A DNA stretch of 64,000 nucleotides from Siphonodentalium dalli (taxonomy: Eukaryota; Mollusca; Scaphopoda; Gadilida; Siphonodentaliidae): NCBI GenBank assembly GCA_032622095.1, contig CP136069.1, positions 188,963,122-189,027,121 on the forward strand, in the 5' to 3' direction. The translations under genes were made by a program, and so were the position numbers. This document shows, one piece after another, positions 11,381 to 23,022 of this stretch (within the stretch, counting starts at the first letter, position 1; every line of letters starts with the position of its first letter). A model generated the notes under the pieces. It saw nothing but the letters and a program-made list of their open reading frames with translations. It was not told the origin of the DNA and did not search any database.

Positions 11381-12177
11381 CACTCTTATAACTAATGTGT
11401 AGAAACGATTACACATCAAATGTGTAAACCCGGTTAATACACATAGTAATGTGTAGTTTTACATACTAATACATTGACCAAGTGCCGTTCTACACATAAT
11501 GTGTATATTTTGTTACACACAATTGTGTAAGAACGTAGAGCATGCGCAATGCGGTGCATTCAGTTTCATAGTCTGCTACGTGACGGCCATATTGTTTGAG
11601 TCTATTTGTTGGAATACAATCTACAGCGATCGTAGACAAGGATGTAAGTTCAGAATTCCTATTTGTGGGTTTAGTATTAATAGTATATGAGGATTTATTT
11701 GTTAAAACATTCATGGCGATTACTGTCCTTATACTCTTGTTATGATTGTTGTAATAATACTAATATTATGCAATCACGCCTCGACCCTGGTTTGTTCATT
11801 CAAAGCAAAAACTCACAGTACAGAACAAAATACTACATACCACTATGCGCCATGAAACTTTTAACATATAAATCTGCATATATATTTAATACTATACCCA
11901 CAGGTCGGACTACTGAACTTGCATTTCTTGTCTACGAAATGTGTGTGTAAGAACCTACACAAAATGTGTAAGGGATATGTGTTGATTTTATACACACAGT
12001 TGTGTATAAATGTGTAAAAAATTACCCATTTATGTGTAAATATTGTTACACAATTTGTGTACGAATATGAAACTACACATATACTACACAAATATGCTTA
12101 AGATCAAAATTGAATAATGATTGTGTAGCAGGGCTACACATTTTGTGTAGAAAACCTACACATTAGTCATAAGAGTG
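11381..12177. mobile_element. CACTC-ended non-autonomous element with TGTGTA subterminal repeats
   Basis: The ends are CACTCTTATAACTAATGTGT and the mirrored ACATTAGTCATAAGAGTG. Both ends are packed with short palindromic TGTGTA/TACACA motifs. The flanking dinucleotide CA is duplicated. The paralogous unoccupied site is in the window: GTTCGCCCATGTAGGGGTTA at about 12515, against GTTCGCCCA-element-CATGTCGGGGTTA here. CACT-type ends and subterminal repeats recall CMC (CACTA) elements. No transposase is present; internal ORFs of 60-90 residues are not recognisable. Confidence 0.8.
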
Positions 12178-12193
12178 CATGTCGGGGTTAGAA

Positions 12194-12425
12194 CCGCCAT
12201 ATCAAATCCAGTCGTAAGTCGGGATTTTGTTTACCCTGTGCCAATGCATTCTCTTATATATGCGAGTCGACCATTGGCCTAACAATTTTTACAATTTTAA
12301 TAATTTGTTCTTGAATTCTTTAACAATTTTATAATTTCACCCATACAGAGCCCCAGACAAACATGAGCAGACGACACTCTTCTATATGCTTCTATATATG
12401 TGTGGGGCTCACTGCAGGGTAATGC
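12194..12425. mobile_element. Truncated copy of the GTGACCC / double-hairpin element
   Basis: The left arm CCGCCATATCAAATCCAGTC is followed by CCCTGTGCCAATGCATTC. The first hairpin has collapsed: the central part is missing, joining GAGTCGACCA to TTGGCCTAAC. The GAGCCCC...GGGGCTC stem-loop (12348-12410) is retained and the right half is absent. Confidence 0.75.
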
Positions 12426-12567
12426 AAAAAAAAGAAGAAAAAAAAGGCCTTGATCGGTACGAATTGTCTCTCAAATCAGATCGATCAAGTTTGATAATCG
12501 ATTCAGCCGTTCGCCCATGTAGGGGTTAGAACCATGCAGTGCCACCCTCTTTCAGCCCAGACTGAGA

Positions 12568-13652
12568 TGACAGTATACACGACATAACCACATCAGCCAC
12601 GGGACAACCTTAAAGTGATGTGAAACACTCCGGTAGGGTGATCAAATAGAAATGGATAATAATCTTGCTCAAAGTAGTAACTTTTACAAATATTATATCC
12701 AAATTGACAACAAGCACCGTCATTCTTATATATTAATTAAATACAGTGACTCTCGGTGGGGAAAACGTTTTCGTTGGTTTATCGCAGATGGTTGCGTCCC
12801 GAATCAAGAAGTAAATATTTACAGTTGTGCGTAGTTCAGATGATGTTTTCTATGGAGTGGTATGGTCGATTTGCTTGAAATTTTCGGCGATTTTACTAGA
12901 ATGCTACATTCCTCCAGTTTGGATAGCGCATGAATACTAACTTATTCGTTTCACGCACCCGAATAAATACATAATATGTCTTTAAAGGGAAGCCTTTTTA
13001 CTGAGAGTTTAGCTGTGTGTCAGTATGAACATACATGTACATGGGCTCGAACGTTGACACATAACGGATGTATACCGTTATATTGGAACACAATGCACTT
13101 CCTCCGATATTGTGACAGTATCCACGACATAACCACATCAGCTACGGGACAACCTTAAAGTGATGTGAAACACTCCGATAGGGTGATCAAATAGAAATGG
13201 ATAATAATCTTGCTCAAATTAGTAACTTTTACAAATATTATATCCAAATTGAAAACAAGCACCGTCATTCTTATATATTAATTCAATACAGTGACTCTCG
13301 GTGGGGAAAACGTTTTCGTTGGTTCATCGCAGATGGTTGCCTCCCGAATCGAGAAGTAAATATTTACAGTTGTGCGTTGTTCAGATGATGTTTCCTATGA
13401 AGTGGTATGGTCGATTTGCTTGAAGTTTTCGGCGATTTTACTAGAATGCTACATTCCTCCAGTTGGGATAGCGCATGAATACTAACTTATTAGTTTCACG
13501 CATCCGAATAAGTACATAATATGTTTATAAAAGGAAGCCTTGTCACAGAGAGTTTAGCTGTGTGTAAGTGTGAACATGCATGGGCTCGAACGTTGACACA
13601 GAACGGATATATACCGTTATATTGGAACACAATGCACTTCCTCCGATATTGT
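12568..13652. repeat. 545-bp tandem duplication, family TTAA-E
   Basis: Two consecutive units (12568-13112 and 13113-13652) share very high identity. Each contains TTAAAGTGATGTGAAACACT near its start and a common body with GCGCATGAATACTAACTTAT. Two short ORFs (60-63 residues) occur at the same place in each unit and reflect the duplication. Related dispersed pieces lie at 13768-13985 (inverted), 20738-21122 (inverted) and 58138-58455. Confidence 0.85.
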
Positions 13653-13767
13653 ATCTGTGACCTTACGATTATACCGTCAGAAAATGATAACAGGGATGAG
13701 GTTTAGGGGTGCGTGCATCAATCACCCCAACTTTGGCCGAAATATTTATTTTTTTGTTTAAATAAAT

Positions 13768-13985
13768 TTATTCATTAAAGACATATTATGTACTTATTCG
13801 GGTGCATGAAACTAATAAGTTAGTATCCATGCGCTATCCCAACTGGGGGAATGTAGCATTCTTGTAAAATCGCCGAAATTTCAAGCAAATCGACCAAACC
13901 ACTCCATAGAAAACATCATCTGAACTACGCACAACTGTAAATATTTACTTCTCGATTCGGGACGCAACCATCTGCGATAAAGGAT
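13768..13985. repeat. Inverted fragment of family TTAA-E
   Basis: It is the reverse complement of the second half of the 545-bp unit, beginning CATTAAAGACATATTATGTA and continuing through ATGCGCTATCCCAACTGG. With 13113-13652 it forms a potential stem. Confidence 0.8.
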
Positions 13986-14203
13986 TTGAAAAGGATTTTA
14001 ACCATTAACCATCTGAATCAATGGATGTTGAACCGAAACCATGCACGTTTATTCGTTTATTTCTTGTCAAATATCGCGTGAGGTCATCATGGGTGATGCA
14101 AGGTGAAATAACTTTCCGCACGTTGGCCACAACACAACGAGACATTTACGTTTTTGCTGCAGATGCAACCATCTACAGCCAAGTGGTAAAAGAGATTTAG
14201 ACC

Positions 14204-14370
14204 AGATCCCCAAGACTGCGAAACATCTTACAGATCCCCAAGACTGGAAAACATCTTACAGATCCCCAAGACTGGAAAACATCTTACAGATCCCCAAGAC
14301 TGGAAAACATCTTACAGATCCCCAAGACTGGAAAACATCTTACAGATCCCCAAGACTGCGAAACATCTGC
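14204..14370. repeat. 28-bp minisatellite, six units
   Basis: Tandem AGATCCCCAAGACTGGAAAA plus CATCTTAC. The first and last units carry GCG in place of GGA. Confidence 0.95.
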
Positions 14371-14500
14371 CAGGTCTTCTCATTGAGATCAGAATACGAT
14401 TATTTAATGATTTTGAGTCGTTTTTGTAACGAGGTAAAACAATGTGATTAGTGTCATGTAATTTGAGACCAAAATCCCTATGTGGATTTATTTCAATAAG

Positions 14501-14720
14501 GATGTCCCCGTGGTCGAGGTGGTTAGGTCGTATACACCAACATCGCAGACTGGTCATTTGTAAGAACATCGGAGGAGGTCATGGGCTCTAATCCCGACAT
14601 GGACGAAAATCTGGAGCGATTTTCAAGCTTGATCTTAATGGTGGGACCTCTCAATGTACCATTCTAAATAGTAACATGGTCATTTCGATAAGAAATGAAT
14701 CAATGGATAAATCATACTAA
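14501..14720 (+). repeat. tRNA-derived SINE (old copy)
   Basis: A tRNA-like head at 14501-14605 has an A-box-like TGGTCGAGGTGG and, about 70 bases on, a B-box-like GGCTCTAATCC. Both diverge from the pol III consensus at two positions. A long variable region between them would suit a Leu/Ser-type ancestor. A non-tRNA body of about 115 bases follows. It is not a functional tRNA: the acceptor and anticodon stems do not pair convincingly. The SINE family is not identified. Confidence 0.5.
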
Positions 14721-14864
14721 GCAGGTGGTTCCGCACATTCTGATATAATTACACACCCTCTATACATTCACACAATCAGCGCCCATATGAATCAGTGCAT
14801 TTCGTAACATGGGTTACATGAAAAAAAAAAAAAAACGATTAACACCTATATACGTCAAGTCGTC

Positions 14865-15660
14865 CGTGTGCACGCGCTCGCTGTGGGGTGTCCACTTCAC
14901 AAAAAGCGATGAAAACACCTATATGCCTCACTTCAAGCCGATTGTGTGCACGCGCTCAATGCATATTGTTATTTAATTGGAGACTTTGGTGGAATTTGAA
15001 CAATACATGTTACTTACAATTGTTGTAGTAGTTTTTAAAAGTTATTTAAATTATTAATGTTCTATTCAAACGCACCGGTATATGTTTATAAGAAATGACT
15101 TGCAGAACGATCAGGGTTATTGGTTTTGACCGGCATGCAGAGTAATTAACCCTTTACCCAACAAACCGGCCAAAAACGGCCAAATAAAGCTGCAACAGCC
15201 TAAATTATCTTGGGTCTGTCTCAATAAAACCATACAAATATGGATATCATTGGAACCGGCTCATTGACCACATTGTGATGGTTACAGTTATGCCCTGTGC
15301 CAATGCATTCTCTTATATATGCGAGTCGACCATAGGTCGCCTCGCATATATAAGAGAATGCATTGGCCTAAAAAAAATATGTTTTTAACACTTTTTACCA
15401 TTTTTTCTTACATTCTTTAACAATTTTATAATTGTTAATGTGTTAAGCCAATGCATTCTCTTATATATGCGAGGCGACCTATGGTCGACACGCATATATA
15501 AGAGAATGCATTGGCACAGGGCCGTTCTGTTGGGTAAAGGGTTAAACCAAGTTCGTGTGAATCCCGTGAATCCCTTCTGGATTCACACACTTTGTTGAAA
15601 TACTCTGCCGGTCAAAAACCAATGACCCCAATCGACCTGCAAGTCATTTCTTAAATAACT
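14865..15660. repeat. Dispersed repeat F with foldback arms, copy 1
   Basis: It shares GTGTGCACGCGCTCGCTG, GGAGACTTTGGTGGAATTTG and AAGAAATGACTTGCAG with 18850-19170. An inverted copy of the AAGAAATGACTTGCAG...GGTTTTGACCGGC segment lies at about 15598-15655. It is interrupted by the piggyBac-type element at 15146-15545. The uninterrupted version is at 18850-19170. Confidence 0.75.
15146..15545. mobile_element. piggyBac-type MITE, family PB-2, with double-hairpin insert
   Basis: The ends are TTAACCCTTTACCCAACA and TGTTGGGTAAAGGGTTAA, with a TTAA duplication. CCC termini next to TTAA are typical of piggyBac elements. The double-hairpin module occupies 15293-15521, CCCTGTGCC to GGCACAGGG, without the GAGCCCC core. 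The paralogue at about 19108 has a single TTAA at the equivalent place (GAGAAATTAAGCAAAGTTCG), supporting precise insertion. A second copy in opposite orientation is at 26900-27253. Confidence 0.85.
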
Positions 15661-17811
15661 ATTATGAGTGCGGAAATTGTCAATATATTGGCACCAGCGC
15701 CCCCTGTAAACAGGGCGTGGCAATAGGGTCTCCGTTGTAGTGTGTCCACGTCGATTTTCCAACTGCATCCCTTGAACCATGCCCTAATTCCCACATCATG
15801 GAAGTTACATTTGCACACCCCCTTGTTATGTTGAGATGGAATTTTCCGACTGTTGGAAATGTCAAACCTGCCCAACTTGACACCCCCAATTATGGTTGGC
15901 CATTTCCCAACTTTTGGCCATTTTGTCAAAAAATATGTCCGAAATTGAGTAAATATTCGACTTTTGGTAAAAAAAAACAACACATTTCACACTAAAATAT
16001 ACTGATTGGGAAAGTCAAACTGTCCTATTTCTGGCATGAAATTTCTAACTGTTGAAATGTATTACCAATGTTGAGGGGTATCACGACATCCCTGTCCAAC
16101 GCTGAATTATGATACGCCAGGTCTGTCGCAAGTTCGACAGCGGCGGTGGAGCGTGGAAGCCATGTCTGGCTCCTGTGCAAATGCATAATTTATATTGGGG
16201 AAAGTGTCCGCATGAATATTAAGCCCCCTTGCCCTTCAGAACATCCGCCACCACTGTCTGTACCTATAGTTTAATGACATTTAGGCACATCCGTCCTCTA
16301 ATAGTCCAACAGCCACCTAGTACACATGATGAGAGGGCAGAATATTCCATGCTAAATCGATTATGCTACCTCATCACTATCCCTATTTCACCCCAGGGAA
16401 TATCCCCCAGATTTTGTAAATATCAGCGATATCACAATGCACCACGATCGAACATATTTCCACCTCCCGCTGGGACTGAACTTTATATCTGTACTCAGAT
16501 GCTATACCGGAGTCGTCATTCGCTAACTGGATACAAACACGGAACCTCTTGGGAGCTTTCGAACATCAATACTCCATTTGTGCCAAATACTTGATATTAA
16601 AATTATAGACATCATAGTAAATTTACAAGCTCCACTGTATCTATGCAAATGTAGGACCCGTTACTTTCATTATGCACCACCAACCCACGGGTGGGAATAT
16701 AAATACTGGTATAGAATATATCTCGCGGTAAATATATGAGATGCAAATCTTAGGCTAGGTACGCACAGCTGGCAAAAATAGCATGGCAACTTTGTCCCGT
16801 AGTGTCTAGTGTTGAAGGTACAGTTGGCCGCATACGGGAACAATATTATTATATTAACATTCAAATACCTAGCAAGAATTAATCATCTAATAACTCGTGG
16901 CATTCAGTCGCGATAATAAGCGACAAAACAATGGCATACACATATCCTGTCATTCCAAAAAAATATATCACTTAAACTGTGAATGAAAAAGTTATAAGGA
17001 TTTTCATGAAAATTTGCCAGACAATTTTGCCAGCTGTGCGAACGTGGCATTAAGCTTCACACAGTTTGGAAAAATATCCTGGCAAAATTACATGTAATTC
17101 TTTGCAGACAGCTATATAGTATACAATTTTGAGTGATAGCTGAAGGAACTACATAGTATGTTGCTTCGACTAAGGCAAATATATCCTCAGCTATGGGAAT
17201 CGCATATATGGTAATCGTGTAATAACGCAGTCTCTGTATGTAAAAGGCGGCGATAATAAGATTTTAGTCTCTATAATTCCTAATTAGATCCAATTCCTCT
17301 ATTAATGGGATTCCCATGTAACCATTGCTCATGTCGGCTGCTATACGCAATGACATTGATTGTGACGTAACAGCTCATTGCCATGCGGAATCCAGTCTCT
17401 TTAAAAAGCCGATGACAATTACAAACACAGCTTCATAATTGGTTACATTTAAATTGCGATGTCGTAGGTCAATGCCGTGTTGACAATTTTCTCACGCATA
17501 TATGTAGCGAAACATGACAAATTTTATAATATAGGTGATATATTCATAATTGAATGCAATAAAAAGTACTCATCGCAATTTAGGATACATTTTCATGTTG
17601 ATACCTGCGGATCTTTTGTGCATGCGTGTGTATTCAGCATGGATCCTCTACTCAAATTAATTCATTTGTATAGCATATTTTGAATGAAGTTGAAGGCACA
17701 TAATAAATGGTTGGATTCGCGTACCGTACCCCTTTAAGAGAAAACAATTTGATACCAACAAACATATATAGCGAGTGTATATACTATTTGATAGTGAAGA
17801 TAGTGTGAAAA
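15661..17811. other. Intergenic stretch, no gene recognised
   Basis: Several short ORFs (such as 16229-16594) lack recognisable features. An imperfect inverted pair, GCACAGCTGGCAAAA near 16762 and TTTTGCCAGCTGTGC near 17024, may mark the ends of a ~300-bp MITE. Nothing else is supported. Confidence 0.4.
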
Positions 17812-18084
17812 TCAAAGCAACTAAGAGACAATATTATCAAAGACGCAATTATATACAACAGAAAAGAACGGAAGACAGCAGATAATTCGCAAATATATAT
17901 TAATCGAGATTACACTAAATCGCAAATGCTGAAATTCAACGAACTGAGGACGGAGCTCAAAAGAAAACAAAAAGACAACCGTAGGAGGAATTTCCTTTTG
18001 GAAAACTGTGAAGTGGTATATAGAACACTAAAATACGGAGTAAAAACGTATTGTGATGTACAAATGTTAAAAAACATAATATAA
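17812..18084 (+). pseudogene. Possible retroelement-derived coding fragment
   Basis: An open frame of about 90 codons follows an in-frame TGA and ends in TAA. It is highly charged and contains YINRDYTKSQMLKFNELRTE followed by LKRKQKDNRRRNFL. An N-x-D-x-T-x8-9-L-R-x-E-L-K pattern followed by basic residues recalls the C-terminal part of ORF proteins of L1-type and similar non-LTR retrotransposons, in my recollection of the family. There is no RT, endonuclease or poly(A) near it, and the first ATG is at 17926. It is probably a decayed fragment, and chance cannot be excluded. Confidence 0.35.
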
Positions 18085-18179
18085 TTAACGGGAACCAAGA
18101 GTCAATGAGACTCGTTCCTAGAATAAAGATGACATATATATAGCCAGACGACTGAAACGACATTTAACCCTCAACCAAA

Positions 18180-19745
18180 TTGAACCAATCAAAAATTATC
18201 TGCTCAAAACAATATCACCCATAATGTCGACTTGTGAATTGATTCCCTATCAAATCCAAAAGCAAACATATTGTTCGGTAGTAAAAGATTACTATAAATG
18301 ATTATCAGTGGCACCAAGTCTCTTCGATCTCTAATAGATTCATAGTACATAATAGTACATAATGAAAATCAACACATTAATAAAAGTGCGGCTCTATTCG
18401 CCAGAGGTCTTGTGGATCAGGTATAACCAATACGATAATTCTTGTTGATATGGCATCTAATAAGCTATAGTCAACACTTGGATAATTTTCTGGGACATGC
18501 ATGATGTTGTGTGATCAGATTTCCTTATGCACATGCTGTCAGCACGACACTTCGTGACATTCAAGAGAAAATAATTGCCAACAAGAATATATTTGACCTA
18601 CTAAACTAGAGAGTGCAATATACCAGTTTCAAATGCCTGTGGTTTAATAAGGAATCGATTATAATTTGATATGATTTAGTTTTTAAAATATTTTCTCAAC
18701 TCAAAACAATAACATCCTAATCTAGACTTATGAATTACATTCCTTTCAAATCGAACAGTAAATATATCGCTCGGTTACATACCATGAGTATAATCTGCAT
18801 TCACACAATTAGCTTCCGTAAGAATCGGTACAAATCGCGATACGGTTACACGAACTTTTCGACACTTCATAAAAAGCGATGCACACATACATGTACGTCA
18901 CTTCAAGCCGATCGTGTGCACGCGCTCGCTGCATGGTGTTATTGGGAGACTTTATTGGAATTTGAACAATATATGTTACGTATACAATTGTAGTGGTAGT
19001 TTTGAAAAGATGTTCAAAATATTAATGTTCTATTAACATGCACTGATATATGATTATAAGAAATGACTTGCAGGTCGATTGGGGCCATTGGTTTTGACCG
19101 GCAGAGAAATTAAGCAAAGTTCGTGTGAATCCCCTCTGAATTAACACACTTTGTTCAAATACGACATAAAGTGTACACACGAGACCGATGTCACAATAGC
19201 AATAAAAACAAACAACGAATATATCAATATAGTTAACATATATATAACGACTTACACAACTTATGCATTGAGAATATCAGTTCAATATGACCTTTCTTTT
19301 AAAGATGACCGGACCATGTTTCAGATTATTCTGCATGTTTCTGGTTCCTTTTTTTGCAATAAAATTAAAAACTTTTGATTATCACGCACGACACTTCATG
19401 ACTTTCAAGAACATTTTGATAGAGTTTTAAATTTTAAATTTTCGATAAAACATAAATTTTACCTAATAAACTAGCAAGTGAAAAAATATACCAGTTTCAA
19501 GTAACTGTAGTTTAATAATATGATTACTATAAATGCCCTATCAGTGGCACCAAGTCCCTTCGATCGCCAATAGATTCTCTATCTGTGGGGGAAAAGTGTG
19601 GAAAAATGGTTATCTGTGGGGAAAAGTGTGGGAAAAATGGTTAAGCGAGCGCCTAATATAGTCTAATGGTACATAATGAAAATCAGCACGGAACTAAAAG
19701 CGCGAAATGAATCGATAGAAGTCTTACGGATCAGGTATCACCATT
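18180..19745. repeat. Dispersed direct repeats
   Basis: Two segment pairs recur about 0.85-1.2 kb apart. ATCAGTGGCACCAAGTC near 18304 recurs near 19544, and GCACGACACTTCGTGACATT near 18541 recurs, with changes, near 19386. Copy 2 of repeat F is at 18850-19170. A 24-27-base duplication GTTATCTGTGGGGAAAAGTG lies at about 19588-19640. No gene is seen. Confidence 0.6.
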
Positions 19746-20403
19746 ACGGCAACACTTGGTTGGGATAATAGAGGCCTTGACCCAATTATTTTACTTGACA
19801 AATGGTATATGAAAACTACAAAGCCAAGCAGGCCCCGTCACGTCCGGCAATCACGTGACGTGGGGCGATACTGAGTACACAGTACGGAACACTAGCAATA
19901 CAACAACTATTACTACCCCAGCGTGTAGCAGAAAAAATCGATACAACGTACGTCCTTACGGAACATCTACTATTTAAAGTGTGATCTCTTTGTTCCACGC
20001 AACGATTAAATACTTCAGCCGGTCTGGGATAACAGTTTGCTGTGTCAGCGAATGCTCGGGTGAATAGAATAAATCCGGGTTTCTTTATACCACGCGGGTC
20101 CACGCCATCTTCAAACATATTGCTGGCGTTCTCTGCTGATGATTACGGTCTCCCGTCGTATATGTTAGCATAATGTTCATTGCAACAAAAGCAAAAGCGA
20201 TGAGCCCCCCCTAATTCAAGATATATATCCATATACCGTTGGAACTTGGGACGCTTGTGCATGGCAAATTCAACATGGGCAAATTAACATTAAAACATAA
20301 ATATTTAACCAATTTGAGGTCATACATGTATATTCTCCCGCAGGAGGGTATGTTTACTTCCACGAATGTATAGTAAAACACACGGCATCTATCAATAGTT
20401 CTT
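19746..20403. other. Intergenic stretch, no gene recognised
   Basis: A minus-strand ORF of 100 residues at 19816-20118 lacks motifs and known-family character. Nothing else is supported. Confidence 0.4.
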
Positions 20404-20658
20404 TTAACCCTTTGAGTGCCAGGTCCGATTTTTGTATCAACCCATATACCCTGTGCCAATGCATTCTCTTATATATGCGAGTCGACCATAGGTCGCCTCG
20501 CATATATAAGATAATGCATTGGTCTACCAATTTTTTTGTTTTTGTTTTTGTTTTTTACAATTTTTTACAATTTTAATAATTTATTCTTATATTCTTTAAC
20601 AGACTTATTTTGTAGGTTTAGGGCCGATGAGATCGGCCCCTGGCACTCAAAGGGTTAA
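20404..20658. mobile_element. piggyBac-type MITE, family PB-1
   Basis: It begins TTAACCCTTTGAGTGCCAGG and ends with CCTGGCACTCAAAGGGTTAA (255 bp, TTAA duplicated). The interior has one hairpin of the double-hairpin family (from CCCTGTGCC at 20449) followed by its T-rich linker. A short GGCCGAT...ATCGGCC stem lies near the right end. The module is half deleted relative to the full double hairpin. The second copy is 24021-24262. Confidence 0.9.
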
Positions 20659-20737
20659 CACCAAAATGTTGTGGAAAAGGCGTAATTTTAATTACAATTG
20701 ATGTAATTTTAACATTATTGAGGGTTAATTTAACTAC

Positions 20738-21122
20738 TTTATATAAAGACATGTTATGGACTTGTTCGGGTTCGTAAAACTAATACCTTAGTACTCAGGC
20801 GCTATGCCAACTGTGGGAATGTAGCATTCTACTAACATTGCCGAAAATCTCAAAGAAATCGACCATACCACTCCATAGATATCATCGTCTGAACTACGCT
20901 TAATTGTGAATATTTACATCTCGATTCGGGACGCAACAATCGGCGATAATCTAACGCAAATTATTTCGCCATCGAGAGTCATTGCATTCCATTACTATAT
21001 AAGAATGACGATGTGTTTGCTGCAAATTTGGTTTAATATTCGTAAAAATAACTCCTTTGAGCAAGATTATACTCCATTTCTATATTTGATCACCCAACCG
21101 GAGTGTTTCACACCACTTTAAG
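20738..21122. repeat. Inverted copy of family TTAA-E
   Basis: It is the reverse-complement relative of the 545-bp unit, ending GGAGTGTTTCACACCACTTT plus AA. Divergence is higher than between the tandem copies. The short ORF at 20906-21121 is part of it. Confidence 0.75.
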
Positions 21123-21657
21123 TGGAAAGATGAACACGACCCATCCAGTACAGGGAATTACACTACCCCGATAGTTTGATCGTGTGGATATCCGCCTCAT
21201 GAATTAATCTAGCAAATTTTAGTATATTATCATAAGTAAGTAACATAAGTATAAGTTGTTTGTATATCGCCACATCAAGACCGTTAACTATAAAAGCGGG
21301 TTTCTGCGGGGTGGTGGGTCCATAAATACTAGAAATAGAAGTCGGAAAGCCGGTTCGCAAAGCAAGATAAGTGAATATGCAACTTTACGAAATATAAATA
21401 GAATTCATTTAGTTATGGCTGTAGTGGTATGTGGTTTGTTTGAATCCCAGACCACGGGGCATATACATCATTCGAGACTCATAGTAATATAAACACAATA
21501 TGTGGCGTGGGTAACATAATTTCTCACAACCTATATATAAGAATAATGCAATGTCTGGATGTCTCAAGCTCAAAGACTAATCCATACTATCGGGAATATA
21601 TTCCTTGGTGTTATGTTGAACACATCGGTTCAATAGCGTCATACGGTTGTCATACTG
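21123..21657. other. Intergenic stretch, no gene recognised
   Basis: Short ORFs on both strands, no motifs, no element ends identified. Confidence 0.4.
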
Positions 21658-22037
21658 TTTTTTACCCTGTGCCAATGCATTCTCTTATATATGCGAGTCG
21701 ACCAGAGGTCGCCTCGCATATATAAGAGAATGCATTGGCCTAACAATTTTTTACAATTTTAATAATTTTTTCTTGTATTCTTTAACAATTTTTTAATTTC
21801 ACCCATACAGAGCCCCAGACAAACATGAGCAGACGACACTCTTCTATATGCTTCTATAAATGTGTGGGGCTCCCTGCAGGGTAATGGATGTTTTTTATTT
21901 TATGTCCTAAAAATTGTCTGAAACATTTATTTAAAAAAAAATGATAAAAAATTGTCAGGCCAATGCATTCTCTTATATATGCGAGGCGACCTCGGTCGAC
22001 TCGCATATATAAGAGAATGCATTGGCACAGTGTAAAA
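21658..22037. mobile_element. Double-hairpin element
   Basis: The outer arms TTTTTACCCTGTGCCAATGC and GCATTGGCACAGTGTAAAAA enclose hairpin 1 (21671-21739), the GAGCCCC...GGGGCTC stem-loop (21810-21872) and hairpin 2 (21959-22026). The off-centre loop sequence GTCGACCAGAGGTCGCC of hairpin 1 is mirrored in hairpin 2. The two hairpins are therefore inverted copies and act as palindromic terminal repeats. There is no coding capacity and no clear target duplication. Confidence 0.8.
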
Positions 22038-22600
22038 AAATGCCCGCGGAACTGTATTGCTGATTGCGTGCATAAAGGTCAAAATATAAATAGCCTACCA
22101 TATGTCAGTATTTTCCAATATCGATGCCGACCACAAAGAACCAGTTTTGTCGATAGTTTATCGGACTAACATACGGTCATGTCAGCAACCATTTTATCGG
22201 TCGTTCTCTCTCCGCGAACCAAACGTGGCCGCCAGCTCATATGCTTATCGGCGTGCATTAATGAATAGTTATTCGCACAAATCTACAATATATTTATCGA
22301 AGTTCGATCAGGAGTGTATGGCAGGTAAGTGATTGGTTATTGCGTCTTTAACAGCCCACGTGGAGTCTATTCACACGGCTGATTTTGTACAGACAAATGA
22401 AGCTTGTCAGTGGGGTCAATCTTCACTTTGCATTCAGAGTTTGTGGTGTATCCACCCCCCCCCCCCCCACTCCTCGGCCATCACATACCTATCTGGAAAT
22501 GGCTCTGCTACACAGCAGTGTAACAGAGAGAGCGAGTGAGAGAGGAGAGAGAAAAAGAGAGAGAGATATAGAGAGAGAGGGGGAGTGTGGGAGTAGCACC
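22038..22600. other. Intergenic stretch with simple repeats
   Basis: A C-run lies at about 22455-22469 and a GA-rich purine tract at about 22523-22582. The latter abuts the 5S-derived unit. No gene is recognised. Confidence 0.5.
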
Positions 22601-22702
22601 GAAAGTAACTGTTGGCAGCACCCGGGATCGCCAGCCGGTCAAACCAAGCTCGACGTTTCTTAACTTTGGCAAAAATTGTCTAACGACTGCGACAATTAGA
22701 TC
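22601..22702 (-). pseudogene. 5S rRNA-derived sequence, deleted copy
   Basis: Read on the minus strand, GGCAGCACCCGGGATCGCCA and the segment CCAAGCTCGACGTTTCTTAA align with the reverse complement of the 3' half of eukaryotic 5S rRNA (CAGCACCCGG...GGCGG and CCAGGCCCGACCCTGCTTAG). About 20 bases between them are missing. It shares flanks (GATCTAGAC...TAGAGAAGT...ATCGGCCTTCTA) with the copy at 22906-23022. It is a relic, not a functional gene. Confidence 0.6.
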
Positions 22703-22905
22703 TAGACATCTCGTGTAGAGAAGTAATCGGCCTTCTATATATACACCGCGACAGATACACTACTATCCCGTTATTTTTGAGATTCACCCAACTCACGCCG
22801 AGTCCTCCACCAAAGCGATCGCAACATGACAGTCATCTCGAGGCCGGACGATCCACCCAATGTAACACAGCGAGATAAAGTGAGAGAAGTACGAGATTCG
22901 CACCC

Positions 22906-23022
22906 AAAGTTGGCAGCACCAGGAATCACCAGCCGATCAACCATCCTAGGACTAACCAAGCCCGACGTTGCTTAACTTTGGTGTTTGGTGATCACACAAA
23001 GCGTCCAACGACTGTGACTAAG
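22906..23022 (-). pseudogene. 5S rRNA-derived sequence (pseudogene or SINE3-type head)
   Basis: On the minus strand it follows the 5S order: AGCACCAGGAATCACCAGCC, then CATCCTAGGACTAACCAAGC, then CCGACGTTGCTTAACTTTGG. These match the internal control region area of 5S rRNA, with scattered changes increasing towards the 5S 5' end. The first copy lies about 305 bases upstream in the same orientation with shared flanks, so this is either a decayed 5S tandem cluster or a tandem 5S-derived SINE. No downstream T-run terminator is evident. Confidence 0.65.

Noticed and set aside
14501-14605. Functional tRNA gene
   Set aside because: Both pol III boxes deviate from consensus and the stems do not pair; SINE origin is preferred.
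19816-20118. 100-residue minus-strand ORF
   Set aside because: No recognisable domain, and the flanks are repeats.
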